Assembly (NCBI RefSeq): GCF_003086295.3
Contig: NC_092053.1
Location: 86,923,671-86,987,670 of the forward strand
Source: Arachis hypogaea
Lineage: Eukaryota > Streptophyta > Magnoliopsida > Fabales > Fabaceae
Direction: 5' to 3'
Length of the DNA: 64,000 nucleotides
Numbering within the stretch: the stretch's first letter is position 1; every line of letters begins with the position of its first letter. This document shows positions 33,421 through 45,882 of the stretch, piece after piece. The notes beneath the pieces are model-generated. The model made no database searches, was not told the origin of the DNA, and worked only from the letters and a program-made list of their open reading frames with translations. Both the position numbers and the translations under genes were made by a program.

Positions 33421-36400
33421 TGTAACAACCCCGGTTTTCGAGAACGCGAAATCTTTTCTGAAAGTACGGATTTCTCCGGAAGATCATTAAGGGGAAAACC
33501 TTTGATATATCATCAAGAATCTCAATCCTCATTGTCATTATGTCATCTTTAAGTTAGAACCTTTTCCGAGACAAGCTCGATAACGCGGTCACGAAGAACC
33601 TGGTTTTTGAACCGTATCGGTTAGAAGTTTTGATTTGGTTTTTTGTAAATAGTCTCAGTTTAACGAACCGGACTCGATTTATGAGAGAAGAGAGATAATA
33701 TAATGATATTATCATTATATTATTATTAGAAGCTTCTTGAATAATATTATAAGGTTACCTGGTCAGTTTTAGTTAAAAACAGAAAATCGGTTTAACCGGG
33801 TTTACGGTTTACTGGTGCAGCTTAGCACCAACACTCTCTGATGAATTTAGCAATGCTAAGGCCTCATTATACATGTACTATTCTCATAATAAATATGTTA
33901 CTAGTGTCATTTATGCTAGTAGTTCAGAAAATAATTTTTAGAGATGTTTTTACGAGTGTTCCGATACACCTAGTTTTAGTAGTTGTACACCAGAGGTATT
34001 TTAATATTATTTTAATCCACCTCCAAGCAAACCAATCACAACTCACCTTACACCCCCAAGACCTCCAAGGCTGTCTCATTTCATCATTTTGGCCGAAAAT
34101 AACAAGAGAGAAAAGAGAGAAAACTTCATGAACACTTAATCTTCAAAGCTTGATTTCTTCTGAACCAAACCTCAAATTAAAACTCCGATTTCACCAAAAT
34201 AATCCTCTCTTCTTCCTCTACATAACCATGTGACTTATCAAGGCTGGAAATAAGGTGAGATGGCTGTCTCCCTCCCATTTCAATTCGGTTTTCAAGGAAA
34301 TCCATGCAAAACTTGTGTTTTCTTGATGTTCTTCCTTAGGAATCATGCTTAACTTGACTTGAGGGCCAAGAAACGTGAATTTTCAGCAAGTCTAAGGTGA
34401 GATATCTCTTCCTAACATACTGAGTGAGATTTGGTCAGTTGAGAGTTTTTGGATTTAAAGTTGTTCTTGATGTGATTTAGGAGGAAAAAGTGCTTAAAGA
34501 CCACCTGAAAGTTTAACAGAATTAGGAGTAGCAAAACCAGGTAGGGATTGACGAATTTAATCTTGATTGATTGTGTTTGAGTTGTGTGATTATGATATGG
34601 TTTGGCTGTGCTTGAAATTGATGATTTATATGAGTGACTCTTGGTGAAAATTTGGTGAAATTTTGATGAAATTTGATGAAATTCAAGCTTTAAAGTTCAT
34701 GTTCTTGGGCAGCTGGAAAAACGAAACCCTAAGCTTAAATTGAGGTTCAATTTGTGTTGAAATCATGTAGAAAAGATGGGGTTTTAGTGGCTGCTAATTT
34801 ATTATGAATTATAGTAAAAATTGGTTGCTGAAAAGACTGAAAAATGGGTAAAAACAGAGAAGGAATCTGAAGAATTTATGAAGAACATGAAGAACACTTT
34901 GAGTGTGGTGAAGAACAATGAAGAACACCTTTTTGATTCATAAAAGGGCAAGGAAGTAATTAATTTGGTGTTTGGGGGGTTATTTAGTAATTTCTGAAAG
35001 TTAGGGTGGTAAAAGTAGAAATATTAAAAGTTACGGGTGGTAAAAAGTGAATTTTAAAGGTTAAAAGTAAAAGGTAAGTTAATTTTCGAAAATTAAAGAT
35101 AAAATAATAAACAATAATAAAATAATACAGAAAAGGCAGTTTTCTGTAAAAGCTTTAGAAAGACAACTTTAAGCACAGAATCTCATAATTACTTTGATAA
35201 AACACTTAGGGAGTGGTAAAAAACATATTAGTGAGGCAAAGATAAATAAAAGATAAAAAGTTAAAGAAAAGATAAAAATCGAAGAAAAAGTCTGTAAAGT
35301 TTTAATGACAGAAAAATAGACAGAGACTAGTGAACGAACTAGGGCAACATAGTTAGTCCTGGAATTGCGACTAGGGTTAGGTATTATATGAAAAGTTAAA
35401 CTGTTTCAGTATAGACTTAATGAACCTATACTTGGGACAGACTAACTATTCATACCGAAATTTACATAAGCTTTAAATACATACGTTAAACAGAGAAATC
35501 AGAGCAGAGTAAAGAAACACAGAGAACAGAGTAACCAGAGCAGAATAAAGGGATAAAGAGAAAAGAGTAATCAGAGCAAAGTAAAAAGACAAAGAGAAAA
35601 GAGTAATGTGATAAAGAGAAATGGTTTGAATTAAGATGTTGTAAAAGTGAAAGATGTAAAGTTTGTACAATGTGATTGAACAGAGAAAGAAAGAGGTACT
35701 GCATAAAAATGTGAAAATGATGATGAATAATGAGAATGATTATGTGATGATTTATTGCTTGAGGCAACCCAAGAGATATTTATTTGTTGCTTGAGGCAAC
35801 CCAAGAGATGTGTTTATTCATTTGTTGCGTTAAGGCAACTCCAGATATACTTGTATGATCATCTGCTGCAGTGAGGCAGTCAGATAGATAATGGTGTGAT
35901 CATTGAGAACGCTTTCCTACGGTACAGATCCATATTTTATTTCTGTAAGGCAGAGGGGTTATTTCCTGCTACAGAAGTACCGTGACCACCTGATCCATTT
36001 CTGTAGTGGCAGAAGGGTTATTTCCTGTATACAGAAGGTGTGTCGGCGTACATCCCTGCAGTGGCGATGTGTTATTTCCTGCGTGCAGTGGACTCTGTGG
36101 TGGCAGAGGGGTTATTTCCTGTACACAGGGGTATAACCAATAGGAAAGCCTTATCCAGACAGAGGTTGCTAGATAACGTCGGGAGTGGGTTAGTAATCGA
36201 CAGATGAGCTCATTACCTGCACTAGGGCTAGACATGCATCATACTTGGTTGCGCATTTCCTTTGTTATGTTTGTGGTATGAATGTATGCTTTCCTTGTTT
36301 ATATTCCATTCTCTGCGCTTGTGATATTTTCTTGTATTCTTCTGTTTGTGTTCTGCTATCTGTTTTCTCTATCTTCTCTACTTATCTGTGTTTTCTAATT

Positions 36401-37290
36401 ATTGCTTCCTTGTATTCTGCTAATAGTCTGCTAAACAACATAGAATTAATGAACGTAACTAATAACCTCAACCCTACTAAGAACTCCCCAGTTCTTACCC
36501 CTTCTCTCTGCCTTCCCCCTTCAGATGGAAGTAAAAGTACCTTACCATAGTTCGCTGATGACGCAAGAAGAGGATTCTGCTCTAGATAGTCTTCTGAGTC
36601 TAGGGTGAATATCGTTCTCTGATTATATGTAAATACTGTGAGACCAGCCAACGTCTGCACCCCTTCGTATGCACACTTTAACCTAAATCCTGTGTACGAG
36701 ATTCCTATTTTGTGGATACTTCATGAGGTACCAGAGAGACGTCCTGTGGAAAAGTCTGATCGTGCAGAGGAGTAGCAGATGATGTTTTATCTTTTGATGA
36801 CGTTCCACCTGAGTTGAGTTGTGAAGACTTAGAACGTACTTTCCCTCGCTTTAGTAGTTTAGAGGGACTAGGTGAGTATAGAGTCTAGGCTATCCTAGGT
36901 GCCAGCTTAGGGACCTCTTGAACAGGTCAGGACCTGGGATGTTGTATGTATGTATATGTATATAGTTATTATCTAGCTATACCTAGGGGTGTTCTAACTA
37001 AAGGTCTATACTCTAATAAAGGCTAGATAACTGAATGTTTCTAGCTACTTGTGATGTATTTATGTGTGGTTGCTTATAACTGTTTTATCTGTTATCAGCT
37101 GTGAGTTGATTATGAATGAATCCGTCTATTAATCCAAATGTTTTCAAAAAAAAAAGTACCTCACTAACTAACTACACTTTTAACAACGAATCAGGCTCAT
37201 ATAATAAATAATAGATAATATATAGGATGACAAATTGGTAGCACTCAGTTACTGGTATGTCCTAGGCATACTGAAAATTGGGTCGTTACA
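33421..37290 (+). repeat. Solo LTR of the E2 family, 3,870 bp
   Basis: It starts TGTAACAACCCCGGTTTTCG and ends AATTGGGTCGTTACA, with direct repeats TGATA on both sides (33416-33420 and 37291-37295). It interrupts RNase H of E4. It lacks internal sequence, so it is a recombinant solo LTR. Two donor-like sites AAG/GTGAGAT (34254/34255 and 34396/34397) and an acceptor-like tract CCCCCTTCAG before ATGG at 36525 resemble the arrangement in E2, but only a short frame follows that ATG. Confidence 0.95.
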
Positions 37291-37295
37291 TGATA

Positions 37296-39190
37296 AATTT
37301 ATCAAATGCAAAGACTATGGCAAGAAGTTCCTTCTCTGTAGTGGTGTAATTCTTTTGATTCTCATTGAGAATTTTGCTAGCATAGTAAATAACATGCACC
37401 AACTTATCTCTCCTCTGTCCTAAAATAGCACCAACAGCCAAAATCTGATGCATCACACATCAACTCAAAAGGTAAATCCTAGCAGGGTGGTGCTATGATA
37501 GGTACTGAGGAAAGTTTGTTTTTGAGCTCATCAAAGGATAGCATGCATTCTCTATCAAAGATAAAAGGTACATTAGAGACAAGCAAGTTACATAAAGGTT
37601 TGGCAATTTTTGAAAAATCTCTAATGAACCTTCTATAAAAGCCAGCATGTCCTAGAAAACTTCTAATTGCTTTAACATTGCAAGGTGGGGGTAACTTCTC
37701 AATCACCTCCACCTTAGTCTTGTCCACCTCTTTACCTCTTTTTGAGATCTTATGACCAAGAACCACCCCCTCTGTGACCATAAAGTGGCATTTCTCCCAA
37801 TTCAAAATGAAGTTGGTTTCTTGGCATCTCTTTAGCACCAAGGCCAAGTAGTGTAAGTATTTAGAATATGAATCACCAAATACAGAAAAGTCATCCATAA
37901 ATACCTCAATGAATCTTTCAATCATGTCTAAAAATATGGAGAGCATGCACCTTTGGAATGTTGCAGGTGCATTGTACAATCCAAAAGGCATTCTCCTATA
38001 AGCAAAGACACTATAGGAACAAGTAAATGAGATTTTCTCCTGCTCCTTGGGGTCTACAAATATTTGGTTATAACCAGAATAACCGTCTAAGAAGCAATAA
38101 TATTCAAGTCCTGCAAGTCTTTCTAGCATCTGGTCCATGAAAGGTAGGGGGAAGTGATCCTTCCTGGTAGCTTCATTAAGCTTCCTATAATCAATGCACA
38201 TGCGCCAGCCAGTCACTGTTCTTGTTGGTATCAGCTCATTATTCTCATTTGGTACAACAGTGATCCCTCCTTTCTTGGGGTCTACTTGAATAGGGCTTAC
38301 CTAAGGGCTGTCTGAGATTGGGTAAATCACCCCTGCTTGCCACAACTTCAACACCTCCTTTTACACTACTTCATTCATTGTTAGGTTTAACCTCCTCTAT
38401 TGCTGTCTTGAGGGTTTTTCACCTTCTTCAAGTAAGATTTTGTGCATGCATATTGAAGGGCTGATTCCCTTTAGGTCTGTAAGTGTCCACCCTATAGCAT
38501 CCTTGTGTTGTTTTAGCACTTGGATTAGCTTATCTTCTTGTTGTTCATTCAAACTTGAATTGATGATCACTGGATATGTGTCGTTGTCACCCAAGTAAGC
38601 ATATTTCAAGCTCGGAGGCAGAGCTTTTAGTTCCAATTTTGGTGCCTCCACTTCTATTTTGCTTGTCTTGTCCAACATGATTGGTTCTTCCATTGTATCT
38701 AGTGGTAGTTCACCACATGAAGTTTCTTGCTCTTTGATTACTTCACATTGTTCTTCCTCTAGGACTCCTTGAACGAGATCTTCAATTGTGTCCACCATCA
38801 TACAATCCCCAATGGGTTTCTTAGGGTAACTCATGGCCTTGAAGACATTGAAGACCATCTTCTCCTCATGTAATCTCAAGACTAGCTCCCCTTTTTGAAC
38901 ATCAATAATAGCTCCAGCAATAGCTAGGAATGGCCTTCCTAGTATGATTGATGTGTTGGCTTCTTCCTACATGTCAAGCACAACAAAGTCAGCTGAAAAG
39001 ATAAACTCTCCTACTTTCACCAACAAATCTTCCACTATCCCATGAGGAAACTTGAATGTTCTATCAGCCAATTGGAGTGCCATTCTTGTTGGTTTGGCCT
39101 CCTCAATCCTCATCCTTTTCATCATTGCCAAGGACATGAGGTTGATGCTGGCCCTCAGATCGCACAATGCTTTCTCAATGTTGATATCAC
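37296..39190 (-). pseudogene. E4 protease, reverse transcriptase and RNase H
   Basis: Order on the minus strand: protease (ALCDLRASINLMSLAMMKR near 39175, with DLR where relatives have DLG), a linker with LPPSLKYAYLGDNDTYPVII and DAIGWTLTDLKGISPSICMH, reverse transcriptase (GWRMCIDYRKLNEATRKDHF; MPFGLYNAPATFQRC; FMDD at 37901-37890; GFYRRFIRDFSKIAKPL) and the first part of RNase H. In-frame stops occur near 38966, at 38399-38397, near 38330, near 38300 and at 37481-37479. The Athila lineage is clear from the RT. N1 precedes it and the solo LTR ends it. Confidence 0.88.
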
Positions 39191-40638
39191 TGACGAATGG
39201 ATTTTCTATTGGTAAAGAATTTTACAGATAAAGCCTCGTTGAAAGTATAGTTTCTAAACCAACAGAGAATCCTTTCGTACAAAAATTTTGGTTATCACTA
39301 AAGCAAACCCAATAAAATTGATAACCGAAGTATTTAAACCTTGGGTCATCTCTCAAGGAATTGCAGAAAAGTATGATTTATTATTGGTTATGGAAATATA
39401 TATTTTTGGGTTTGTGAAATAGGGAACAAGGAAATAAATTGGCAAGAAAGTAAATTAATAATCATGAAAACCCTTGCAAGGTATGAGAATTGAAAATCCT
39501 GTCCTAGTTATCCTTATCAATTATGATGGGAATTGTTTATTGCTCCCACTTAGTTAACCCTTACTGAATAAAGGAAAGTCAAGTAGACTAATCAATGAGA
39601 TTCCTCAAGTCCTAGTCAACTCCTATGGAAAGACTAGCTTTAGAAGGATCAAAATCAATCAGCAAATTCCAATTTTCAATCAACAAAGGAGTTTGATAAC
39701 TCAAGTATCACCAATTACTCAACCAAAGCTAAGAATGTAAAAAGCTAAATTAAAATCATAAATCTGGAATACCTCAAATTGTATTAAATAAAGAAATCAA
39801 ATTTAACATGGAAAGTTCATAAACCAATTTGGCAACATAAGTAATTAACAGAAGAAATAGATAAACCATAGTACTAGAATAAATAAAAGTAGAAGAAGAA
39901 ACTAAATTAAAGGAACATTGAACCTGGAATTGAGAAGAATCAATCCTAAAACTAAGAGAAATCCTAAATCCTAAAACCTAGAGAGAGGAGAGAGTCTCTC
40001 TCTCTAGAAAACTACATCTAAAACCTAAAATTATGAACATGAAAGCTGTTCCCATGAATTAATGGATTTCCCCACTTTATAGCCTCTAATCTGTGTTTTC
40101 TGGGCCGAGAACTGGGCCAAAAACAGCCCAGAAATATGTACAGGTCGCTGAATTTTCTGCATAATACATGTGTTCATGGATTCATGCGTGCGTGTCACTT
40201 ATCTTCAGGGAAACTAGGATAAATTATATATCATTTCGAAGTTCTGGATGTTAGCTTTCCAACGCAACTAGAACCGCCTCATTTGGACTTCTGTAGCTCA
40301 AGTTATGGTCACTTAAGTACGAAGAGGTCAGGCTGGACAGCTTAGCAATTCCTTCAACTTCTTGTATTCCTTCCACTTTTGCATGCTTCCTTTCCATGTT
40401 TTAAGCCATTCCTACCCTATAAACCTTGAAAACACTTAACACATATATCAAGGCATTGAATGGTAATAAGAGAGGATTAAACATAGAAAAATTAAGGCCA
40501 AATAAGCATGTTTTCAATCATAGCACAAAATCATGAAGGAAAATGTAAACTCATACAAATCATATGAATAAGTGAGCAGAGCGTTGATAAAAACCACTCA
40601 AATTAGCACAAGATAAACCATAAAATAGTGGTTTATCA
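39191..40638 (-). repeat. N1 3' LTR
   Basis: The minus strand starts TGATAAACCACTATTTTATG at 40638 and ends GAAAATCCATTCGTCA at 39191; 1,448 bp. A CTATAAAG box lies near 40075-40082. The polypurine tract AAGTGTGGGGAGAT directly precedes it (40652-40639). Confidence 0.92.
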
Positions 40639-42084
40639 ATCTCCCCACACTTAAACACTAGCATGTCCTCATGCTAAGCTCAAGAGAAGCTATAAAGGAG
40701 TGAAGAGGAATTGTGAAACTTATGAAATGCAACCTATCTATATGAATGCAACTAAATGTAAAAATACTTCTACCTACTTGGTTAAAAGTAAAAAAGTTCT
40801 TCAAGACAAACATAAATCATATTCCACTAATTCAAATCATACAATAAAAGACAAGTAAACTTGTAAGAAGGTGGCTCATGAAAGCAGGGAACATAAAATC
40901 AAGCACTGAACCCTCACTGGTAGTGTATATGCACTCTAATCGCTCAAGAGTCTAGGGTTAATTCACTCTACTCTTCTCTAATCATGCTTTCTAAACATTG
41001 TTCTTCATCTAACCAATCAACAAATATTTAGTATACCAATGCAAACATTATGAGGTCTTTTCAGGGTTGTAATGGGGCTAAGGTAAGGGTGAGGATATAT
41101 GTATGGCTAAGTGAGATATAAATTGAATCCTTGATTAACCTAAGCTCTCACCTATACATACTCTATATTCTTCTTAAATCATGCCTAGCTATCCAAAATT
41201 CCCATTTTTGTATCTCATACTCATGCATCAACTTTTCTTTAATTTTATCACATATGCATTGATTTTTTATTAACTTAACATTGGGGTAATTTTGTTCCCT
41301 TATTTATTTATTTATTGAATATTTTTTTTTCTTTCTCTTTTTTTTCTTTTTTTTAAATAAAAGTAAACATAATTTATCAATACACATGGATTTTTAATTT
41401 TTCTAGTCTCACATGAGTAGGTACCCAAATTCTCAATATTTTATTATTTAAACATTGTACACTTTCACTAACCCAAGTTCCCACAGTTTCCCCACACTTA
41501 GTTAACATTCTATTTTAAGCTAACCAAAGATTCAATTTGGGTAATTAATTTGTTTTTCTACTTAAGGCTAGTAATGTGGTAAAATATAGAACAAATGGGG
41601 ATTAAAAGGCTCAAAGTGGCTAACAAAGGTAAATAGAATGGTAGGCTATTCAGGATAAGTGAGCTAATAACAAATGATGGCCTCAATCATATGCAAGCAT
41701 GTAAATACACTAAATATTGGACATATAAAATGGAACAAAGCAAAGATTGCAATCATAGGGAAGAAAACACACAAATTTATGGCTAAATAATGTAACCATG
41801 TAATTAAGCTCAAATTCTCACGGGTTGTGTGTTCTTAGCTATAATTTATGTTCCAAATTACAGTCTTCAAATAAGTTTAACACAATTTTTTCAATTTAAA
41901 TTAGTGAAATATTATAAAATAGAGTCTTGAAAAGAATTTTAGTACTTTAAACCAAGCAAACATACATGCAAACAATTATGCAATCTATTCTATCTAACAA
42001 AAGAAAAAACTAAAATGTTGGTGTTAAGAAGAAGCAATTACCTCCAGAAGTCAGGTACTGACTGACCTCCCCCCACTTAAAGTC
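40639..42084 (-). other. N1 internal region, noncoding
   Basis: It matches the 3' untranslated region of E6 (47399-49140), for example the GATGGCCTCAATCAT block near 41680-41695 and a T-rich zone (41300-41360). I see no gene. Confidence 0.7.
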
Positions 42085-43161
42085 AAGTGGACTAATCAAT
42101 GGGATTCCTCAAGTCCTAGTTAACTCCTATGGAAAGACTAGCTTTAGAAGGATCCAAATCAATCAGCAAATTCTAATTTTCAATCAACAAAGGAGTTTGA
42201 TAACTCAAGTGTCACTAATTACTCAACCAAAGCTAAGAATGTAAAAAGCTAAATTAAAATTATAAATCTAAAATACCTCAAATTGCATTAAATAAAGAAA
42301 TCAAATCTAACATGGAAAGTTCATAAACCAATTTGGCAACATAAGTAATTAAAAAGAGAAATAGATAAACCACAGTACTAGAATAAATAAAAGTAGAAGA
42401 AGAAACTAAATTAAAGGAATATTGAACCTGGAATTGAGAAGAATCAAACCTAAAACTAAGAGAAATCCTAAATCCTAAAACCTAGAGAGAGGAGAGAGTC
42501 TCTCTCTAGAAAACTACATCTAAAACCTAAAATTATGAATATAAAAGTTGTTCGCATGAATGAATAGATTTCCCCACTTTATAGCCTCTAATGTGTGTTT
42601 TCTAGGCTAAGAACTGGGCCAAAAATAGCCCAAAAATCGCTGGGGGCGATTTTTGATAGGTATAGGTCGCTGGATTTTCTGCAGAATGACATGTGTGCAT
42701 GGATTCACGCGTGCACATCACTTATCTTCAAGGAAACTAAGGCAAATTAAATATCACTTCAAAGCCCCGAATGTTAGCTTTCCAACGCAACTAAAACCGC
42801 CTCATTTGGACCTCTGTAGCTCAAGTTATGGTCAGTTAAGTACAAAGAGGTCAGGCTAGACAGCTTAGCAATTCCTTCAACTTCTTGTATTCCTTCCACT
42901 TTTGCATGCTTCCTTTCCATCTTTTAAGCCATTCCTACCCTATAAACCTTGAAAAAACTTAACACACATATTAAGGCATCGAATGATAATAAGAGATTAT
43001 TAAACATAGAAAAATTAAGGCCAAATAAGCATGTTTTCAATCATAGCACAAAATCAGGAAGAAAAATGTAAACTCATGCAAATCATATGAATAAGTGAGC
43101 AGAGAATTGATAAAAACCACTCAAATTAGCACAAGATAAACCATAAAATAGTGGTTTATCA
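42085..43161 (-). repeat. N1 5' LTR, truncated
   Basis: It matches 39562-40638 of the 3' LTR closely; about 370 bases at the LTR 3' end and the primer site are deleted. Confidence 0.88.
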
Positions 43162-43166
43162 ATCAC

Positions 43167-45174
43167 CTATGATCTAGGGAATTTGGAAGCTCCCAGGATC
43201 TTTCATCTTTTGAGGAAGCTTCTTTTGTATGATAGCACTACATTCCTCAGTTAGCACTATGGTTTCTTTTTCACCCCAGTTCCTCTTTCTTGTCATGAGC
43301 TCCTTTAATAACTTAGCATAGAGTGGCATTTGCTCTAATGCCTCGGCAAAAGGTATGTTGATCTGGAGCTTCTTGAAGGTTTCTAGGAATCTGGAGAACT
43401 GGCTGTCTTTCCCATCCTTCCTCAACCTTTGTGGATAGGGTGCTTGTGGCACATAATGTTTTAGGACTTACTTTGGTGAGGATGGTGCAGGGGTCTCTTC
43501 TTCTTTATTGGTTTTAGGTTCCTTTGCAGATTCTTCTCCTTGATTGCTTTGACTTGGGGATGCTCCCTCTACAACCTTTCCACTTCTTAGTGTGATGGCC
43601 TTACATTCCCCTCTTGGGTTGGCCATGGTGTCACTAGGAAATGTATGTGTATGCATTGGTATTTTTTTAGACAAGTTCTCCACTTGTGCTTCTAATTTTG
43701 AAATTGCTGCCTCTTGATTTCTTATGTTGGATCTAAACTCCTCTTGGTTTGCATCTATCTTCCTTTCAGCCTATATTTGTCTCTCAAGAACAGTGGAAAT
43801 GGTTCTTGTCAGTTGTGCTGACAATTGTGCTATGGCAGCCTCCAATTTTGAAAAATTGCTGCTGGTTTTACATGGTTGCATGGTTCAGCATGATGTATCT
43901 TGCAGGTGGTTGTTGTGTGGTTGTTGGGTGGGGTGATATGATGTATTTTGTGAGTTGTGGAAGGGTCTGTTGTTGCTTGATTGATGGTTGGAGTTATGGT
44001 TGTTGTATTGGTTGGATTGCTATGGTCTGTGATCTTGGTTGTGGCTTTGTTGGTTTTCCCCCCTAAAGTTTGGGTGGTTCTTCCAACCAGGGTTGTATGT
44101 CTTGGCATTGAGATCATATGGTGGTCTAGATGGATTGTTTACATAGTTAGCTTGCTCTCATTCACATTTAACTTCTGGTGCATCTCCTTCTTGTGGAGGG
44201 GCTTAGGCTTGAATAGCTAAGACTTGATTCTTCTCCACCTTCTTGGTTAAGGCTGCTAGTTGTGCAGTGATCACTTTGTTTTGGGCTAACAAAGCATCCA
44301 TAGAATTGAGTTCCATCACCCCTCTCTTTTGAGTTCTATCTGAAGCATAGAAGAATTAATTCTCAGCCACAATCTCTATGACATCTATGGCTTCTTTAAT
44401 GGTCTTCTTCTTGTTGAGTGAGCCATCTGAAGAATGATCTACTACCTGCTTTGACTCATATAGCAGTCCCTCATAGAAGATGTGCAATTGCACCCACTCA
44501 TTAAACATATCTGGTGGGCATTTCCTTGTCAAGTCTTTGAACCTCTCTGAGGCCTCATAAAGGGTTTCACCATCTTACTGTCTGAAGGTTTGTACCTCTA
44601 CTCTCAATCTATTAACTCTCTGTGGAGGATAGAATCTTGCTAGAAACTTGTTCACAACATCATCCCAAGTGGTCAAGCTTTCCTTGGGAAATGCTTCCAA
44701 CCACTTTGCTGCCTTATCTCTGAGAGAAAAAGGGAACAAAAGTAGTTTGTAGGTGTCAGGGTGTACACCATTAGACTTTACAGTGTCACAAATCCTCAAG
44801 AATGTAGTGAGATGTTGGTTTGGGTCCTCTTGGGCACCCATTCTATATGAACAAGTATTCTGGACAAGTGTGATGAGTTGAGGCTTCAACTCAAAGTTGT
44901 TAGCAAGAATTGTTGGCTTCAAAATGCTACTGCCATAGTTTTCTAGGTTTGGGTTGATATAGGAGCCTAAGACTCTCCTCTCTTGCCCAACATGATTGCC
45001 AGCATCCTCTCTAACATGGTTATGCACCTCTTCCTCCATAGTAGCTCTCAGATCTTCCTCCACTACTTCCTCTCCAACTATGCCTTTGCCTCTTGCTTCC
45101 CTCCTTAATCTAAGGAGGGTCCTCTTAGGTTCACTATCGAAAGAGGATGAAGTCTCTCCCCTTCTACCTGTCAT
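43167..45174 (-). pseudogene. E4 gag and start of protease
   Basis: The frame starts at ATG 45174-45172 (MTGRRGETSSSF) and continues to the N1 junction. The gag domain is clear (NNFELKPQLITLVQN; LLLFPFSLRDKAAKWLEAFP; FLARFYPPQRVNRLRVEVQ), then an Asn/His/Gln-rich linker, a coiled-coil-like part and LPQKMKDPGSFQIP just before the protease. It holds about eight in-frame stops (first TAA at 44577-44575, equivalent to CAA in E5) but stays in one frame; N1 plus its duplication explains the frame change to the distal part. Confidence 0.85.
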
Positions 45175-45440
45175 ACATTCAACAACAGTAAGCAAAGGAC
45201 AAGTGAAGGAAACACTCTTGTTAAGATTAGTAGTTAGTTTGGTTGATGCAATTAATCAAACAGTTAATAGAGCAATAAGAAAAATAGAAATATGAACAAT
45301 GAATAGCTAAAATGGTCAAAGTAAAAATAAAATAAAATAGAAAAGGAGAAAAAAATAAAGAACTGAAAAAGAATTAACAAGGTAATTAAAATGTTTAATC
45401 TAGCTACCCATCAATTTAGTCATTGTCAAATTCAAACCAA

Positions 45441-45458
45441 TCCCCGGCAACGGCGCCA
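45441..45458 (-). other. Primer binding site, tRNA-Asp type (E4)
   Basis: The minus strand reads TGGCGCCGTTGCCGGGGA seven bases after the LTR end at 45466. Confidence 0.92.
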
Positions 45459-45465
45459 TAAAACT

Positions 45466-45882
45466 TGATGACCGGAATTCACTCCCCATATAAAAATGAT
45501 GAATCTGTTCTTTTGGCAAGCGCACCAAAATTGTCGTCAAGTAATAACCCGCTAGGAGTGGGATCGTATCCACAGAGATTAGTAGATTTGAGAAATTTTA
45601 ATCAATGGGTGAATTAGTCAAGCTGAGCAATATAGAGTGTGATTGCAGAATTGTAAATAAGTAGGAATGTAAATGACTCAAAAGTAAAGAAAAGCAATAA
45701 AGTGCAAAAAAGGAAATGGCAAGAATGTAAAGTGCAGAAACATAAATGAATTAATTGTAAATGGGAATGGGGATTAACAGAATGTAAAGAGAGCTATAAA
45801 GAATGTGAGAGATAAGAATAGGGGGGATTCATTAAGATTAGGAGATGTTGTTCTCTTTGGATTAAATCCAGCTCATCTCATT
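45466..45882 (-). repeat. E4 5' LTR, 3' end only
   Basis: The minus strand ends ...GAATTCCGGTCATCA before the primer site. It is only distantly similar to the ends of the E3 and E5 LTRs (shared GGCAAG...TTGTCGTCAAGTAA), so E4 belongs to a separate family. E6 interrupts it at 45883; flank CTCAT (45878-45882) should be one half of the E6 duplication. Confidence 0.8.

Larger units (their letters stand above)
39191..43161 (-). mobile_element. N1: deletion derivative without coding sequence, 3,971 bp
   Basis: Flanked by the direct repeat ATCAC (39186-39190 and 43162-43166), it interrupts gag-pro of E4. It has a complete 3' LTR (39191-40638), polypurine tract, about 1.4 kb of internal sequence that matches the 3' untranslated region of E6, and a 5' LTR missing its 3' end and primer site (42085-43161). 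No ORF is present. The deletion joined GACCTCCCCCCACTTAAA, near the end of an ORF2 region, to the LTR at 42084/42085. Confidence 0.9.
30011..45882 (-). mobile_element. E4: decayed autonomous Athila-like element
   Basis: On the minus strand: end of the 5' LTR (45882-45466), tRNA-Asp primer site, gag-pro (45174 down to 38900, interrupted by N1), reverse transcriptase, RNase H (interrupted by a solo LTR), integrase (to 31875), an inter-ORF region and the N-terminal part of ORF2, where E2 inserted (30010/30011). The 3' LTR is not in the window. E4 is the only Athila-like element here that encodes RT and integrase. It carries many stops and at least two frameshifts, so this copy is dead. Confidence 0.8.

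Noticed and set aside
32258..33538. Minus-strand ORF with its start at 33538
   Set aside because: The first 41 codons lie in the solo LTR (33421 onward). Real E4 coding begins at 33415.
25388..45882. One very long Athila-like element with LTRs at both ends
   Set aside because: The LTR ends at 25388 and 45466 belong to different families, and the two ORF2 parts differ in their distance to E5. Two elements separated by the E2 LTR fit better.
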